Assembly: GCA_029572965.1 (NCBI GenBank)
Contig: JAKPQD010000383.1
Location: forward strand, 62,001-126,000
Origin: Bacteroidota bacterium
Lineage (GTDB): Bacteria > Bacteroidota > Bacteroidia > Bacteroidales > DTGW01
Reading direction: 5' to 3'
Length of the DNA stretch: 64,000 nucleotides
The position numbers were made by a program, and so were the translations under genes. Positions 17,776 through 26,385 of the stretch are shown piece by piece. Every line of letters begins with the position of its first letter. The first letter of the stretch is position 1. The notes under the pieces were generated by a model that made no database searches, had not been told where the DNA came from, and saw only the letters and a list, made by a program, of their open reading frames with translations.

Positions 17776-18315
17776 ATGCCATTACTCGAAAACGAATTAT
17801 TATTATTACGGGCACCTGAACCTACAGATATAGATTTCCTTTATCATTGGGAGAATGATACCGATATATGGCAAACAGGTATTACCCATTCGCCATTTTC
17901 AAAATTTACCCTTTCTAAATATCTTGAAACAGCCCATTTAGACATTATTGAAGCAAAACAGCAACGCTTTATCATCGTTTTGAAAAGTACAAAAAACAAA
18001 GCCATTGGCACAGTTGACATTTTTGATTACGATATTTTTAATAACCGTGCAGGAATAGGAATACTTATAGCAGAAAAACAAGACAGACAAAAGGGGTATG
18101 CCTTCAATACCTTAAAACTAATTTGCGAGTACTGTTTTTCAACATTAGATATGGTTCAACTATATTGCAATATAGACACCACAAACACATCAAGTATCAA
18201 TCTGTTTGAAAAAATTGGCTTTGAGGCCATAGGTGTAAAAAAAAAGTGGACCAGACGCAATGATGGGTACCATGACGAATTACTCATGCAAATAATTAAC
18301 CCAAAGTACCGCTAA
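17776..18315 (+). CDS. GNAT N-acetyltransferase (RimL/SpeG-like)
   Basis: The protein is 179 residues and cytosolic, with the usual length for RimJ/RimL-type GNAT enzymes, which transfer acetyl from acetyl-CoA to an amine. It starts with LLRAPEPTDIDFLYHWEND. The acetyl-CoA-binding motif A is at EKQDRQKGYAFNTLKLI, and motif B is at NTSSINLFEKIGFEAIGVKKK. The substrate may be a protein N-terminus, polyamine or small amine; sequence alone does not decide. It starts one base after the stop of the PD40 gene, which implies translational coupling. Its last 20 bases overlap the end of the convergent gene at 18296-18766. Confidence 0.85.
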   Translation: MPLLENELLLLRAPEPTDIDFLYHWENDTDIWQTGITHSPFSKFTLSKYLETAHLDIIEAKQQRFIIVLKSTKNKAIGTVDIFDYDIFNNRAGIGILIAEKQDRQKGYAFNTLKLICEYCFSTLDMVQLYCNIDTTNTSSINLFEKIGFEAIGVKKKWTRRNDGYHDELLMQIINPKYR

Positions 18316-18766
18316 TCAATTCGTAAGCTGGGATATTATTAAAAAATTCTATCTTTTGCCCCAATGAAGGCTGCCGAAAACAAAAGTGTTCCAACCCATT
18401 AGTAACAATAAGATAAGGAGCATTAAGCTTCATATTATAAACAATTATCTGGTCAAAAGTCTGCTGGCAAATTTCTATTTGAGCAGCTTTACATTCAACC
18501 AGCAATGCAGGTTTCCCTTGTTTGTCAAAAACCACAATATCTGAGCGCATTTTGTTGTCGTTAAGCTTAATTGGAGTTTCAAGGGCAATTAACCCCTGGG
18601 GATACTGAAGATGAAACAATAAATAATGCAGAAAACTTTGCCGTACCCATTCTTCAGGAGTAAGGTAAACATATTTCTTTCGCAACACATCAAACACATA
18701 AATCTTACCATTTTGCTTTCGCAATGTAAAATCAGCTACAGGTAAGTTAAGTGCCGGAAATTTCAT
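18296..18766 (-). CDS. Stand-alone HsdR N-terminal-like PD-(D/E)xK nuclease-fold protein
   Basis: The protein is 156 residues. It matches the type I restriction enzyme R protein N-terminal domain family (HSDR_N_2) found as a single-domain protein across Bacteroidota. The PD-(D/E)xK core is visible: D76 (RSDIVVFD), then E91 and K93 (LLVECKA). Helical segments surround it (PEEWVRQSFLHYLL, QTFDQIIVYNMKL). The catalytic residues are intact, so DNA cleavage is possible. No methylase, specificity or helicase subunit lies nearby, so it is not a standard restriction system. It overlaps the end of the GNAT gene by 20 bases in convergent orientation and is divergent from holA. Confidence 0.8.
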   Translation of the reverse strand: MKFPALNLPVADFTLRKQNGKIYVFDVLRKKYVYLTPEEWVRQSFLHYLLFHLQYPQGLIALETPIKLNDNKMRSDIVVFDKQGKPALLVECKAAQIEICQQTFDQIIVYNMKLNAPYLIVTNGLEHFCFRQPSLGQKIEFFNNIPAYELISGTLG

Positions 18767-18832
18767 TCTGAAGATTAGAATATGATTATTTTTGCTGTAA
18801 AGATAATATAGCCAAAAACAAAATAGCCATTG

Positions 18833-19834
18833 ATGAAAGAATATGATGAAATATTAAACGAGCTTAAAAAAAAGATATACAAACCAGTCTATTTTTTTCA
18901 TGGTGAAGAACCTTATTACATGGACCGGCTTACAGAATATATTGCAGGAAACATCCTGACAGATGCTGAAAAAACTTTTAACCAAATGGTTTATTACGGC
19001 AAAGATACCAGTATTGACAAAATATTAGACGCAGCCCGCCGCTTTCCTATGATGGCAAACAACCAGGTTGTTATTATTAAAGAAGCCCAGGAACTTCAGC
19101 ATATTGAAAAGCTCATCCCCTATTTTGAAAAGCCCCAGCCTTCTACAATACTGGTTATTAATTATAAAAAGAAACTTGATAAACGAACAAAACTTGCTAC
19201 CTTAGCAAGTAAGCACGTAAGCTTTGAGACAAAAAAAATACCTGATTACAAAATTGTCGAGTGGATAAATAATTATCTCAAAAAAAGTGGTTATAATATC
19301 GGACCGGAGGCTTCTCAACTTTTGGCCGACCATATTGGTGAAGATTTGAGCCGTATTGCCCATGAGCTGGATAAGCTTATGCTGGTTATCCCAAAAGACA
19401 GCAAAACAATTACCAAAGAGCTTATCGAACAAAATATCGGGATAAGCAAAGACTATAATGTATTTGAGTTGCAAAAAACACTTGGAACTAAAAACCATTT
19501 AAAAGCTAATCGGATTATCGAGTATTTGGGAGCAAATCCCAAAGCAAACCCGCCCTACATAATAATTTCAGTTTTGTTTAAATTCTTTTCTAATCTGTTA
19601 ATTTATCATCACCTCGACAATAAGTCGCCACAACATGTAGCTTCAAGCTTAAGCCTTTCGCATGTTTTCTTTGTAAAAGAAGTTGAAGTTGCTGCCCGAA
19701 ATTATTCAGTTCAGAAAATTATCACCAATATTTCAATACTGAGAGAATATGATTTAAAAACAAAAGGTATAGGAAGTGTAAATACTCCACCTTACGAGCT
19801 AATGCGCGAGCTACTTTTTAAGCTGATGCACTGA
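18833..19834 (+). CDS. holA: DNA polymerase III subunit delta
   Basis: The protein is 333 residues, the usual length for HolA, which opens the beta clamp within the clamp-loader complex. The N-terminus has KPVYFFHGEEPYYMDRLTEYI, and the region around residue 78 has the NNQVVIIKEAQEL stretch typical of delta. The middle (IVEWINNYLKKSGYNIGPEASQLLADHIGEDLSRIAHELDKL) is the AAA+ lid region. The C-terminal helical domain ends with PPYELMRELLFKLM. A TTG lies immediately before the ATG; the ATG at 18833 is preferred. Its stop codon abuts the stop of the convergent ABC transporter gene with no base between. Confidence 0.92.
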   Translation: MKEYDEILNELKKKIYKPVYFFHGEEPYYMDRLTEYIAGNILTDAEKTFNQMVYYGKDTSIDKILDAARRFPMMANNQVVIIKEAQELQHIEKLIPYFEKPQPSTILVINYKKKLDKRTKLATLASKHVSFETKKIPDYKIVEWINNYLKKSGYNIGPEASQLLADHIGEDLSRIAHELDKLMLVIPKDSKTITKELIEQNIGISKDYNVFELQKTLGTKNHLKANRIIEYLGANPKANPPYIIISVLFKFFSNLLIYHHLDNKSPQHVASSLSLSHVFFVKEVEVAARNYSVQKIITNISILREYDLKTKGIGSVNTPPYELMRELLFKLMH

Positions 19835-22800
19835 TTATTCTTCCGACTTTGAAAAATATCCGCCCAAAGCTTCCAGTTTATCTAACAACTTAAGCAAGAG
19901 CCTGAAATATAGTACCAAAAACAACAAAACCGTTGTCAGCCAAATTACAATCACGTTGACCCAAAATGTGGACATATACACCCCAAAAACCATCTTACGA
20001 GGAGCATAAAAATGAGCTTTTATAAATGGAGAGGTAGGATCAAGATAAATAGGGTCTAGTTTCTGTATCAGTTCACCTTTATATTCGATAATACGTGAAA
20101 CTTCATTAGTATTTGTTACAAACTCTTCTAAAGACTCATTAGCACAACGCCTTTTTAACTCAAGAAATTGTTCGCGCATTGCTGGGGTCTGTTGTGCCAT
20201 GTTTACAATCTCATCTTTCTCACTGTTGGCTTTATTAAATAGCTTTATGTAATACCGGTTTAATTGTTCAAGATAAGTCAAAGCATCTTCAATTGCTGCA
20301 TCATTAATTTTCTCAGGGGTAAGCTCCTCAAGATGTATATACACCACTTTAGGGTTTGCTTTTAACTCTTTGCCAATCTCATTTTTCAACACAACTAAAG
20401 CATTAGCTACCTCATCTTTATACTCAGGACGCTGATAATGGCTTTTTATCATTTCCAACTTATTCTTAAGATTGATAATCCAATAGTCTTTTTTGAAACT
20501 GGCAATGCTCATAGCTTTGTTGTACTTATAAAACTGCCGGTTATAGTCATTTTCAATAAATTGGTAAACTGCCAAAGCTTCATATCCCCAACGAGCTGTA
20601 ATTATCTCCCCATAAAAAGGGATAGAACTTGGTGATGATATTAAAGGATTAATCTTTTCGTACTTTACAATGATACCACTCAAAATAATCTGAGGAATAA
20701 CAAGAAACGGAATAAGCATATAAATGGTAACTACCGTTTTGAAACTATCTGAAATTACCAACCCCATAATATTAGATGAAACCCACGCACTAAACAAAAC
20801 TATCCAGTATTGAAAAAACATTCCGTGAATTTCTATAATACTATTTCCGACCAAAACAAAAGTTAAAGCCTGAATAGCAGAAATTATTGTAAGTACAGCT
20901 GCCTTAGAAAACAAATAACTTCCCCAGCTGAGGTTTAAAAATGCTTCCCTTTTGAGAATCTTACGATCTTTGATTATTTCTTCGGCACTATTGGTCAAGC
21001 CCATAAATATTGCCACAATCACAGACATAAAAATGTAAACCGGGACATTGCTATTTTTAAAAAAAGTATAACCCAACTGGTTAGAAATATCTACGTTATA
21101 ATACCTGATAATAAACGCCAGAATAAAAGCCAAAAGTGGGGCCTCTAAAAAAGTAACTACCAGATACTGCGTATTTGAAAGCTTTGACAAGATATCTCTT
21201 GTCATAAAAATTAAAAACTGCCTTAATTTACCGGGAATTTTGAAGTTGATTGGAGGCAGGTCATTGTTTAGCCCTTTTTCTTTATCTCCATTGTGAAAAC
21301 TTTCTTTAAAGAAAGTAGCCCATTGCTTAGGGGATATCTTACGGGCCAGTGTTTCTTGTCCATACTCATTCAAAACCCTTGATTCTACTATATTAAATAT
21401 TTGCTCTGGATTGACATTCCCGCATGTATGACATTCACTTTCGTTCCAGTTGGCATGATGTATCCGGGACTTGAAATACATGATACTCTCGATAGGGTCT
21501 CCATTGTATATAAGGTAACCACCCGTATCCAGAATAAGCAACTTGTCAAACATTTTAAAAATGTCGGAGGAAGGCTGGTGGATAACCACAAATACCAATT
21601 TTCCTTTCAGCGTAAGCTCTTTGAGCAAATCGAGGATATTTTCCGAATCGCGCGACGAAAGCCCTGAGGTAGGCTCATCAAGAAACAATACTGCTGGTTC
21701 GCGAATAAGTTCAAGCGCTATATTGAGCCTTTTACGCTGCCCTCCGCTAATTTTTTTATTCAAAGGAGAACCTACCTGAATATGCCGGATTTCATATAAC
21801 CCCAGGTTAACCAAAGTTTTATTTACAATATCGTTGAGCTGTTCTTCGGTATAATTATCAAAACACAAACGGGCATTATAATACAAGTTTTGAAATACTG
21901 TAAGCTCTTCTATCAATAAATCATCTTGCGAAACAAAACCAATAAGCCCCTCTATCTTTTCCTTATGGGTATGAATGTTATACCCATTGATTAAAACTTC
22001 TCCAGATGTTGGAGGGTTAGTACCATTCAACACATAAAGCAAAGTTGACTTCCCGGCACCACTGGCTCCCATAATACCCACTAACCTGCCTGACTCTTCA
22101 CTAAAACTCAAATTATGCAAACCAATTTTTCCGTTGGCAAATTTGTATTCAATATTTTTGGCTTCAAATAAAATACGCGATTTGAGTCGTTCTTCATTGT
22201 AACGGGCAACAATATCACTATAATACAAAGGTTTTATTTGTGGATTGCGTATAGATGAACCATAGTTAAACACATACGCACGGTCTTCAAGAATAATCTG
22301 GCCATTGAGATAAAGCTCATTTTGCCCAATATACCGCAGAAAATACATATTAGCCGAAGAAATGAACAATATTCTCATCTGCCCTGTAAAGGCCTCTACT
22401 TCTAAATGTTTTACATAGGGATGAAAAAAGTTTGATTCGCTGTCAACAATCAATATTCTTTCATTATTGGGGATGTTGCTGAAATCATGAATTACAAATT
22501 CTTTGATTTCATTATATTCTTCTAACGAAATATGAAACGAGTCGGCTATGGTATCTATAAATTCTATCTCCTGTTGCGAAACTTCAACGCTATCAATCCT
22601 GACAAAGTCAAAAAGTTGAAAAAGAACAATTAGCTTTTGCTCCTGAGTAAGCTCTTCGTTAATTTTATTGGCTATTTTGAGCACTTTAACAGAACTGGCC
22701 GAAATAATGCTCCGATGCTTTTCTGTATCGCGTGTTTTATCTTGTTGAGTAAAATAAAAACCATCAAAAATTTTTAAATATTCCTGAACAAGCTCCTCAT

Positions 22801-22915
22801 TTAATAACCTGAGTAAAAATGATTGTACAACTGTCCTCCTGTCTGTTGAATTACTTTCGGGCCTCGCAATAATTGCGAATAATTGCATCAAAGCTTTAAG
22901 TATCTGTTCGCTCAT
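19835..22915 (-). CDS. ABCG-type ABC transporter with N-terminal TerB-like and FHA-like domains
   Basis: The protein is 1026 residues and multidomain. Residues about 1-145 are helical and TerB-like (QKLIVLFQLFDFVRIDSVEVSQQEIEFIDTIAD). Residues about 150-250 resemble an FHA domain (QNELYLNGQIILEDRAYVFNYGSSIRN). The ATPase domain (about 255-495) has Walker A GASGAGKST (near 280), signature ISGGQRKR and Walker B VLFLDEPTSGLSS. The ABC-2-type membrane domain (about 590-780) is followed by a soluble, mostly helical insertion of about 170 residues before the last membrane helix. The ATPase precedes the membrane domain, as in ABCG transporters. The substrate is unknown. It overlaps the upstream gene by four bases (ATGA), so it is translationally coupled to two exported proteins. 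Confidence 0.85.
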   Translation of the reverse strand: MSEQILKALMQLFAIIARPESNSTDRRTVVQSFLLRLLNEELVQEYLKIFDGFYFTQQDKTRDTEKHRSIISASSVKVLKIANKINEELTQEQKLIVLFQLFDFVRIDSVEVSQQEIEFIDTIADSFHISLEEYNEIKEFVIHDFSNIPNNERILIVDSESNFFHPYVKHLEVEAFTGQMRILFISSANMYFLRYIGQNELYLNGQIILEDRAYVFNYGSSIRNPQIKPLYYSDIVARYNEERLKSRILFEAKNIEYKFANGKIGLHNLSFSEESGRLVGIMGASGAGKSTLLYVLNGTNPPTSGEVLINGYNIHTHKEKIEGLIGFVSQDDLLIEELTVFQNLYYNARLCFDNYTEEQLNDIVNKTLVNLGLYEIRHIQVGSPLNKKISGGQRKRLNIALELIREPAVLFLDEPTSGLSSRDSENILDLLKELTLKGKLVFVVIHQPSSDIFKMFDKLLILDTGGYLIYNGDPIESIMYFKSRIHHANWNESECHTCGNVNPEQIFNIVESRVLNEYGQETLARKISPKQWATFFKESFHNGDKEKGLNNDLPPINFKIPGKLRQFLIFMTRDILSKLSNTQYLVVTFLEAPLLAFILAFIIRYYNVDISNQLGYTFFKNSNVPVYIFMSVIVAIFMGLTNSAEEIIKDRKILKREAFLNLSWGSYLFSKAAVLTIISAIQALTFVLVGNSIIEIHGMFFQYWIVLFSAWVSSNIMGLVISDSFKTVVTIYMLIPFLVIPQIILSGIIVKYEKINPLISSPSSIPFYGEIITARWGYEALAVYQFIENDYNRQFYKYNKAMSIASFKKDYWIINLKNKLEMIKSHYQRPEYKDEVANALVVLKNEIGKELKANPKVVYIHLEELTPEKINDAAIEDALTYLEQLNRYYIKLFNKANSEKDEIVNMAQQTPAMREQFLELKRRCANESLEEFVTNTNEVSRIIEYKGELIQKLDPIYLDPTSPFIKAHFYAPRKMVFGVYMSTFWVNVIVIWLTTVLLFLVLYFRLLLKLLDKLEALGGYFSKSEE

Positions 22916-23325
22916 TTTTTAGCTTTATCCTCTTTAATTCCAATTGTCAGATCAAATGTAAAAGTATTTATATTTTGCTTATCTCCAACTTCAATAAGTA
23001 AATAACCTGCAATATTTGCATCAAATTTCAAATCCAGCAATGACGAATAATTGTCACAGTTTTTTGAATAAATCAGGTTATTTTCAATGTCAAAAACAGA
23101 AATTTTATAATTCTTGACTACATTGCTGCAAACCACAACTCTATATACAAATCCTTCAAAAAAAGTAAAATATGCCTTTCCTTTTAACCCTTCTTTAATC
23201 TTCAACACGTGTTGCTGTCCATCCAAAATATAATCTTTGAGCATATCACTGGTGCTTTTAAAACAATCTCCGGCACACAAATATGTGGAACAACTAATGA
23301 ATAATATAAAAAGATATTTGAACAT
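22912..23325 (-). CDS. Exported protein of unknown function in the ABC transporter operon
   Basis: The protein is 137 residues with a signal peptide (MFKYLFILFISCSTYLCAG). The mature part is rich in beta-strand pattern (KAYFTFFEGFVYRVVVCSNVVKNYKISVFDIENNLIYSKNCDN). It contains 'AGYLLIEVGDKQN', like the beta-sandwich pre-peptidase C-terminal or collagen-binding type folds, but that is only a resemblance. Four cysteines may pair in the periplasm. It overlaps the ABC transporter by four bases and follows the lipoprotein gene by eight, so the three are one operon. It may be a periplasmic partner of the transporter. Confidence 0.65.
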   Translation of the reverse strand: MFKYLFILFISCSTYLCAGDCFKSTSDMLKDYILDGQQHVLKIKEGLKGKAYFTFFEGFVYRVVVCSNVVKNYKISVFDIENNLIYSKNCDNYSSLLDLKFDANIAGYLLIEVGDKQNINTFTFDLTIGIKEDKAKK

Positions 23326-23333
23326 TGGCTATT

Positions 23334-24221
23334 TTATGAGGTTATTTTATTTCTCAATTCTTCTATTTCTATCAATATATTGTTAAGTGTCTTTTCATTG
23401 CCCAAAATTTTACAACTATTCAATATATGAATTACCCCTTGGCCCACTGTTTGTACAGCTTTATTTTTATAGCTATATTTTATATCCACCACATCAAAGT
23501 CATAAGCTATTTCTATCAAATCGTCCACAATTTCACTCACATCATCAGACTTATTGTAATAAGGTGAAAGAAAACGGATGAGGTTTTCAAGGACAAACTT
23601 TTGTTGATACATGAAAGTCAGCAATTCCTTATCTGGTTTTTTTTCATAAGCTTTTGAAAGAAGATAAAAACTTTCTATCCAACCTCCGGCAACAATCAAT
23701 GCTGCTGACTGCTGTCTTGCATTATCTTTAAGAAAAATATCGGCATTTTCAAATATTTTGGATAAAAATATCGCCAAAGAATCCTGATCATTAACTAGTC
23801 TCCTGATATTTTCAAAAACCTCTTTTGTAATAACAGTATTAAGGCCCAACCCATTCACTAAATAATTGACGGCACTAAGATATTCTTCGTTTTTTTCAGA
23901 TAATGTATAAAGGTTTAAATAAGCCAAATCTACAGCTATAACCCCAAGATTGAGGGCTTTTTGATTAGAAGTGGTGAAGTTTTCAACAGCATTGAGATCT
24001 AAGGTCAATGATCGATCAGGATAAATGCCTTTTTTCTTAAAATACAAATTGCTAAACTGTGGAGAAGGAATACAAAACACAGCGTTATCATATTCTTTGA
24101 TAACATCAACAGAATCTGCTTCAAATTCGGCTACCTCTTTGTTTACATTTTCAGAAGGATGGTTATTACATCCTGTAACAAGCAAAAATACAAGAAAAGC
24201 AATATAAATTGTCTTATTCAT
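23334..24221 (-). CDS. Helical lipoprotein at the head of the ABC transporter operon
   Basis: The protein is 295 residues. The N-terminus MNKTIYIAFLVFLLVTGCNN has a clear lipobox (VTGC). The mature protein is almost entirely helical: VENFTTSNQKALNLGVIAVDLAYLNLYTLSEK, then SLAIFLSKIFENADIF, then QQSAALIVAGGWIESFYLLSKAYEK. I recognise no named domain, but similar all-helical lipoproteins occur in Bacteroidota. With a TerB-like domain in the transporter, a helical periplasmic subunit is plausible. A -7 box lies 31 bases upstream of the start. Confidence 0.7.
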   Translation of the reverse strand: MNKTIYIAFLVFLLVTGCNNHPSENVNKEVAEFEADSVDVIKEYDNAVFCIPSPQFSNLYFKKKGIYPDRSLTLDLNAVENFTTSNQKALNLGVIAVDLAYLNLYTLSEKNEEYLSAVNYLVNGLGLNTVITKEVFENIRRLVNDQDSLAIFLSKIFENADIFLKDNARQQSAALIVAGGWIESFYLLSKAYEKKPDKELLTFMYQQKFVLENLIRFLSPYYNKSDDVSEIVDDLIEIAYDFDVVDIKYSYKNKAVQTVGQGVIHILNSCKILGNEKTLNNILIEIEELRNKITS

Positions 24222-24251
24222 TACGCTTTGGGGTAAAATAGATTGTCACTC

Positions 24252-24259
24252 CAAAAATA
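24252..24259 (-). promoter_or_regulatory. -7 box for the lipoprotein/ABC transporter operon
   Basis: On the minus strand this reads TATTTTTG, a match to TAnnTTTG, upstream of the ATG at 24221. Confidence 0.45.
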
Positions 24260-24301
24260 ATGAAAATATTGAAACAGGCAAATATCCATTTCGACAAGTA
24301 A

Positions 24302-26374
24302 TTACTTACCAGTAATTTTAAACTCTACCCTTCGGTTTTTAGCTTTTCCTTCTTTAGTATTGTTGGGAGCAATAGGTTGTTTAGGCCCATATCCCTCAAA
24401 GGTCAATCTTTCCTGCTCAATGCCATTGGTAACCATATAGGTTACAACCGCCTTGGCCCGGGCTTGTGAGAGTTTAATATTAGCAGCCATTGCTCCAACA
24501 TTGTCTGTATGGCCAGATATTTCAAGCTTCAATGATGGATTTTCTTTCATAAAAGCTATTACTGCTTCAAGTTGCTGGAATGACTCTTCTTTCAATGTAG
24601 CTTTACCAGTTTCAAAGAAAATATTTTTCAATACAACTTTTGCCCCAATACTCAATTCTTTGAGCGCAAAATCTTTACGTACAACATCTTTTACAGAATC
24701 TTTCAAGTTAACCATATCAAGGTAAAAAAGATAGCCTTTGGCATTGATTTCAACCCCAAAGCTTTTCTTTTCAGGGAGCTTTGCCGAATAATTACCGATA
24801 GAATCACTTATAACAACAGCTACCACCTGTGATTTTTGCGAATCAATAAATTGGATCTTGGACATTATCCCTTTTTTGCTATCTGCATCATACACCTTAC
24901 CCATAATAACAACAGAGGTATCTACCGTAAAATATTGAGGTAAACGGTCTAATAATCCTGGGGTTGGATATATGGCATAACCTGCAGGGCTTTCTCCTGC
25001 TGGCATATCAAATTCTTTCTCGGCGCCTATATATATAACACGATAAATGTCGCGGCCTCCATTAGATTTTTCACGATTGGCAGACAAATAACCAAACTTT
25101 CCATTTGAAGACATTGAAAAATAGAGATCATCGTCTGGAGTATTGATTGGATATCCAATATTTTCAGGCTTTGACCAATCCGGTATATTTACTAAAGAGG
25201 TACTGAAAATATCATAACCTCCCATAGACTCATGACCTTTTGACGAAAAATATAATGTTTTTCCATCATGAGAAACCCAAACAGCGTCTTCGTTATAAGG
25301 AGTATTAACAGTAGCCCCCATATTTACGGGTTTTGAATAATCGCCTTTTGAATCTCGGACACAATAATAAATATCCTTGCCCCCAATAGAACCTTTGTAG
25401 TCTTTATCACTAACAAAAAACATCATCTTCCCGTCTGGGGTAAATGCAACTGATGTCTCGCGCCCTTTGCGCGAATTAATTTTTGGAACTGCTTTAATTC
25501 TGGACCATTCTAAATCTTCTTGTTCAGAATAACCTATGGTTCCATTTTTTTTGCTTTGATAAAAGTAAAGCTTTTTATTGTCAGGCGAAACAGCAAGCAT
25601 CCCTTCGCTTTTGCGGGTATTAAACTGGTCAAAAGGCTGTGCCAGAGACCAATCGCGGCCTCTACGCTTTGAAATATAAATATTTTCGCCATATTTATTA
25701 TCAGCAGCATTAAGTTTGTTGTTTTTTCTGGTCAGGCGGCGGGTTGTAAAATACATGGTTTCTTCCTTGCTGTCAAAAACAGATGCGTAATCATCATACT
25801 CAGAATTAATATTTTTGCCGAGATTTTGCACTACAACTCTTACGGGCTTAGTAATTAGATCTTTTCCATTCTCGCACTCTTGCATACACCTGTCAATGTT
25901 GACCGTAATAGTTTTAAGTTTTCGTTTGGGGGTACTGGCCAAAAACAACTTGTATTCTTTTATAGCATTGTCAAAATCGTAGTTCATATGATAAGCCCGT
26001 GCCAATTGAAAATGAATGTCCCAAACCAGGTTATTGTCTATCTGAAAAGCTTTTTGCAGATATTTAATCGCTTCGGGTTTGTCATCTGTGTATAAATAGC
26101 ATACCCCAATTTTATAATTCAGAGCTGCATTTTTATCGTTGTAAGTGTATGCTTTCAGATATTGCTCGCGGGCCCGCCGATATTCAGCTATTCCTTTTTT
26201 ATAATATTTATCGCCAGATTTCACAGCTTTCCAGGCTTCTTTAAACTTGGTTTCGACAGTAAAAAACTGAGATTTTTTGATTTTCACATTCTCCTGGGTA
26301 AATGTAAAGCATACATTGACGCTGGCGATCACAATGGCTAAACAAATCTTTTTAAAACCTGATGATATTGTCAT
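24302..26374 (-). CDS. PorE-like envelope protein: TPR, PD40 propeller, CRD and OmpA domains
   Basis: The protein is about 690 residues from the ATG at 26374; the TTG nine bases upstream is less likely. After a signal peptide come TPR repeats (about 35-150), a PD40 beta-propeller (about 170-440, e.g. AFTPDGKMMFFVSDKDYKG), a carboxypeptidase-regulatory-like domain (about 490-580) and a C-terminal OmpA domain (about 580-690). The peptidoglycan-binding residues are visible in SGHTDNVGA and NRRVEFKI. This domain order is that of PorE, a component of the type IX secretion system, but paralogues with the same order exist. The lipobox of PorE is not clearly present (VNVC is non-canonical). The TPR gene lies 11 bases upstream of this start. 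Confidence 0.82.
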   Translation of the reverse strand: MTISSGFKKICLAIVIASVNVCFTFTQENVKIKKSQFFTVETKFKEAWKAVKSGDKYYKKGIAEYRRAREQYLKAYTYNDKNAALNYKIGVCYLYTDDKPEAIKYLQKAFQIDNNLVWDIHFQLARAYHMNYDFDNAIKEYKLFLASTPKRKLKTITVNIDRCMQECENGKDLITKPVRVVVQNLGKNINSEYDDYASVFDSKEETMYFTTRRLTRKNNKLNAADNKYGENIYISKRRGRDWSLAQPFDQFNTRKSEGMLAVSPDNKKLYFYQSKKNGTIGYSEQEDLEWSRIKAVPKINSRKGRETSVAFTPDGKMMFFVSDKDYKGSIGGKDIYYCVRDSKGDYSKPVNMGATVNTPYNEDAVWVSHDGKTLYFSSKGHESMGGYDIFSTSLVNIPDWSKPENIGYPINTPDDDLYFSMSSNGKFGYLSANREKSNGGRDIYRVIYIGAEKEFDMPAGESPAGYAIYPTPGLLDRLPQYFTVDTSVVIMGKVYDADSKKGIMSKIQFIDSQKSQVVAVVISDSIGNYSAKLPEKKSFGVEINAKGYLFYLDMVNLKDSVKDVVRKDFALKELSIGAKVVLKNIFFETGKATLKEESFQQLEAVIAFMKENPSLKLEISGHTDNVGAMAANIKLSQARAKAVVTYMVTNGIEQERLTFEGYGPKQPIAPNNTKEGKAKNRRVEFKITGK

Positions 26375-26385
26375 ATTAAGCAAGT

